Below are positions 6,492-8,323 of a stretch of DNA of 8,323 nucleotides, in pieces. The stretch is from Lachnospiraceae bacterium (GTDB lineage Bacteria > Bacillota > Clostridia > Lachnospirales > Lachnospiraceae). The notes under the pieces are model-generated. The model did no database searches and had not been told where the DNA came from. It worked only from the letters and a program-made list of their open reading frames with translations. The stretch spans positions 1-8,323 of the forward strand of contig JAFUXY010000004.1 in assembly GCA_017477005.1 (NCBI GenBank), in the 5' to 3' direction. Position 1 is the first letter of the stretch, and the number at the start of each line of letters is the position of its first letter. The position numbers and the translations under genes were made by a program.

Positions 6492-6503
6492 ACACGCAGA
6501 ACC

Positions 6504-7415
6504 TCACAACGCTTCCACCGCCCCCACCAGGTCGCGGATATGATCAAGTTGGTTTTCCTCGAGGTAATGTTCGATCCCGGCGATAATCTCTACGGCTGCC
6601 GTTGGATCCGAAAAATTCGCTGTCCCGACCGCCACCATCGTGGCACCGGCCAGGATCATCTCGATGGCGCTCTCCGCGTCCGAAATGCCACCCATCCCAA
6701 GAATCGGCAGCTTCACGGCCTTGGCAGTCTCATACACCATCCGCACGGCAATCGGGTGGATCGCCGGACCCGACAGACCGCCCGTGCGGTTCGCAAGCGC
6801 AAACCTCCTAGTGCGGGTGTCAATCTTCATCCCGAGCAGGGTATTGATCAGAGACAGCCCGTCCGCGCCACCGGCTTCGGCGGCCTTGGCAATCTCAGTA
6901 ATATCCGTCACATTCGGAGACAGCTTCATCAGGATCGGCTGGGTCGCCTCGTCTTTGATTTTTTTCGTAATGCTTTCCACTTCCCTTGGATCGGTGCCAA
7001 AGGATAGACCGCCCCGCTGTACATTGGGGCAGGAGATATTGATTTCGAGTAAATCTACCGCCTCGCCGTTCAAGCGGCGTACGACGTTTAGGTATTCTTC
7101 CTCGCTGTGTCCGCAGACATTGACGATCACCCGCGCGCCAGCGTCCTGCAAAAAAGGCAGATCTCGCTCCAAAAAGGTCTCGATGCCCGGGTTCTGCAGG
7201 CCGATCGCGTTGAGCATCCCGCTGGCTGTCTCCGCGATCCGGGGCGTTGGATTGCCGCTCCAGGGCTGGTCGGCCACGCCCTTTGTGGTCACGGCGCCCA
7301 GCTTTGAAATGTCAAAATATTCCGCAAATTCCTGTCCGCTGCCAAACGTCCCGGAAGCCACCGTCACAGGATTTTGAAAGCGGATTCCGCAAAATTCCGT
7401 TTCCAATCGGTTCAT
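6504..7415 (-). CDS. pyrD: Dihydroorotate dehydrogenase, class 1B catalytic subunit
   Basis: This FMN enzyme oxidises dihydroorotate to orotate and, in class 1B, passes electrons through PyrK to NAD+. The protein has 303 residues, typical of the class. It carries NPVTVASGTFGSG (15-27), TTKGV (43-47), GMLNAIGLQNPG (66-77), EINISCPNV (124-132) with the catalytic-base Cys129 used by class 1 enzymes, MKLSPN (163-168), and the FMN-phosphate segments LGMGGIS (239-245) and AVGTANF (262-268). Cysteine rather than serine as base, together with the adjacent pyrK, supports class 1B. The ATG overlaps the pyrK stop as ATGA and has GAGGAGGT six bases upstream, so subunit synthesis is coupled. It ends 118 bp before pyrE. 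Confidence 0.98.
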   Translation of the reverse strand: MNRLETEFCGIRFQNPVTVASGTFGSGQEFAEYFDISKLGAVTTKGVADQPWSGNPTPRIAETASGMLNAIGLQNPGIETFLERDLPFLQDAGARVIVNVCGHSEEEYLNVVRRLNGEAVDLLEINISCPNVQRGGLSFGTDPREVESITKKIKDEATQPILMKLSPNVTDITEIAKAAEAGGADGLSLINTLLGMKIDTRTRRFALANRTGGLSGPAIHPIAVRMVYETAKAVKLPILGMGGISDAESAIEMILAGATMVAVGTANFSDPTAAVEIIAGIEHYLEENQLDHIRDLVGAVEAL

Positions 7416-8188
7416 AGCGCTACCTCCTCTGCATCGAACACGGGGCCGTCCTTGCAGACACGTCGATTGTGGACGCGGGAATGGTCGTCGAGCTCCGTGG
7501 TTGAACAGACACAGGCTAGACAGGCGCCGATCCCGCAGGCCATCCGTTCTTCGAGAGAAACAAACAGCCGAATCTGGCGCGCGGCGGCAAAGTCCTTGAG
7601 CGCCCGGAGCATCGGCAGAGGTCCACAGGAGAAGATCACGTCCGGTTTCAGGTGGTGCGTCTCCAAAAGGTCGATCACCGTCCCCTTTTCTCCTATGCGT
7701 CCGCTGTCGCTCGACAAATAGAGGGAGGGTGCAGCCTCTTCAAATTCCGGCAACAAAAATCCCTCATCCCGGAAGCCAAGCACGGTTCCTACGGAAATTC
7801 CTTGTTTCGCCAAAGCGTGCGTGAGAAAGAGCATCGGAGGAATGCCGAGCCCTCCCCCCACCGCCAAAACGGAGGAATCTTCTTTCAACCAATCGAGCGA
7901 ATAACCGTTTCCAAGCGGTCCCAGAATCCAGAGGGATTCTCCGGGAAGCATCTTGGAAATCGCCTCTGTGCCAAACCCGACGACCCGGTACACCAGCGTC
8001 AGTACGCCGCCTTCAGCCTCACAGACTGAAATCGGGCGGGGCAGCAGATGCCGCCCATCGTCCAGATAGAGGTTGAAAAATTGCCCGGGGCGAATCGAAT
8101 CCGTGTCTGAAAACGCCAGGCGAAGACGAAAAATACCTTCGCAGAGACGATCCTGTTCGATGATTTTTGCGTAGCTGCGCCCATTCAT
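7412..8188 (-). CDS. pyrK: Dihydroorotate dehydrogenase electron transfer subunit
   Basis: PyrK is the FAD and [2Fe-2S] partner of class 1B PyrD, linking dihydroorotate oxidation to NAD+ in a heterotetramer. The protein has 258 residues. The N-terminal ferredoxin-reductase-like barrel has RPISV (51-55), the flavin motif. The nucleotide domain has AVGGGLGIPPMLFL (109-122) and CGP (188-190). The C-terminal iron-sulfur site ERMACGIGACLACVC supplies Cys218, Cys223 and Cys226, and the fourth ligand is probably Cys245 in RRVCKDGPVF. The ATG overlaps the pyrF stop as ATGA, and its own stop overlaps the pyrD start likewise. All cofactor motifs are intact. Confidence 0.97.
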   Translation of the reverse strand: MNGRSYAKIIEQDRLCEGIFRLRLAFSDTDSIRPGQFFNLYLDDGRHLLPRPISVCEAEGGVLTLVYRVVGFGTEAISKMLPGESLWILGPLGNGYSLDWLKEDSSVLAVGGGLGIPPMLFLTHALAKQGISVGTVLGFRDEGFLLPEFEEAAPSLYLSSDSGRIGEKGTVIDLLETHHLKPDVIFSCGPLPMLRALKDFAAARQIRLFVSLEERMACGIGACLACVCSTTELDDHSRVHNRRVCKDGPVFDAEEVAL

Positions 8189-8323
8189 ACGAGAGCGCTC
8201 CGTATATCTTCGATCATATCGAGTACCGCCTGTCGGCTGGCGCCTGCAAAATCAGAGACGCCGAAGTCTTCATATCGTTTGTTCTGCCAGGCGCCGATGA
8301 TCCCGCGGGAGGAATTGACGATC
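8185..8323 (-). CDS. pyrF: Orotidine 5'-phosphate decarboxylase, C-terminal end (cut by window edge)
   Basis: OMP decarboxylase makes UMP, the last step of the pathway. Only the final 45 residues are in the window. They read from the edge as IVNSSRGIIGAW, followed by a polar segment and the tail RQAVLDMIEDIRSALV before a TGA. The NSSRGII segment is the C-terminal phosphate-site strand of the longer, type 2 bacterial OMP decarboxylases. Position directly upstream of pyrK with an ATGA overlap supports this strongly. Start, active-site DxKxxD-like motif and full length lie outside the window. Confidence 0.88.
   Translation of the reverse strand, partial: IVNSSRGIIGAWQNKRYEDFGVSDFAGASRQAVLDMIEDIRSALV

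Noticed and set aside
6438..6500. tRNA gene suggested by TTCGAATCCCCC on the plus strand
   Set aside because: The T-arm is interrupted by nine bases, and no acceptor stem, D-arm or anticodon arm can be placed around it.
6386..6503. PyrR-type attenuator or other known pyrimidine leader
   Set aside because: I see no PyrR-binding-like conserved loop and no terminator with a T-run, so the known mechanism is not supported by this sequence.
6640..7377. Plus-strand open frame of 245 codons
   Set aside because: It is antisense to pyrD, whose motifs are complete; it is rich in Ser, Pro and Ala with no domain, as expected for a mirror frame.

Overview
The window is a densely packed, single-orientation block of nucleotide biosynthesis genes, all on the minus strand, so transcription runs from the right edge to the left. 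Gene content and protein style point to a Gram-positive anaerobe of the class Clostridia, perhaps near Lachnospiraceae. The clues are a PyrK/PyrD class 1B dihydroorotate dehydrogenase pair, a long (712 aa) M29 aminopeptidase, a VanZ-like protein, a DUF6142-like small membrane protein, strong AAGGAGG-type ribosome sites and moderate GC content. This placement is inference from family recognition, not from a search.

In transcription order, the right part (8323 to 6504) holds the 3' end of pyrF (type 2 OMP decarboxylase), then pyrK and pyrD. These are joined by ATGA stop/start overlaps. A 118-bp gap (6503-6386) follows, holding several inverted repeats, and then comes pyrE. These genes cover dihydroorotate to orotate (PyrD/PyrK), orotate to OMP (PyrE) and OMP to UMP (PyrF). 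Next is a two-gene membrane module: a VanZ-like gene that starts inside the 3' end of pyrE, and a small three-helix protein joined to it by another ATGA overlap.

After an 86-bp gap comes a large M29 metallo-aminopeptidase. It is followed, with short spacings, by purE, purM, purN and the 5' part of purD, which runs off the left edge. The four purine genes cover GAR synthesis (PurD), GAR formylation (PurN), AIR formation (PurM) and the carboxylation-related mutase step (PurE). No purK, purH, purF, purC, purL or purQ lies in the window.

The layout suggests that UMP and IMP synthesis could be co-transcribed or at least co-located, with the aminopeptidase and membrane genes as passengers or partners. 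I see no convincing promoter, rho-independent terminator, riboswitch, tRNA, CRISPR, insertion sequence or frameshift. The only stretches not explained by coding are the pyrD-pyrE gap and, less so, the gap before the aminopeptidase. Most of the window is ordinary core metabolism, and I found no convincing new defence or mobile system.
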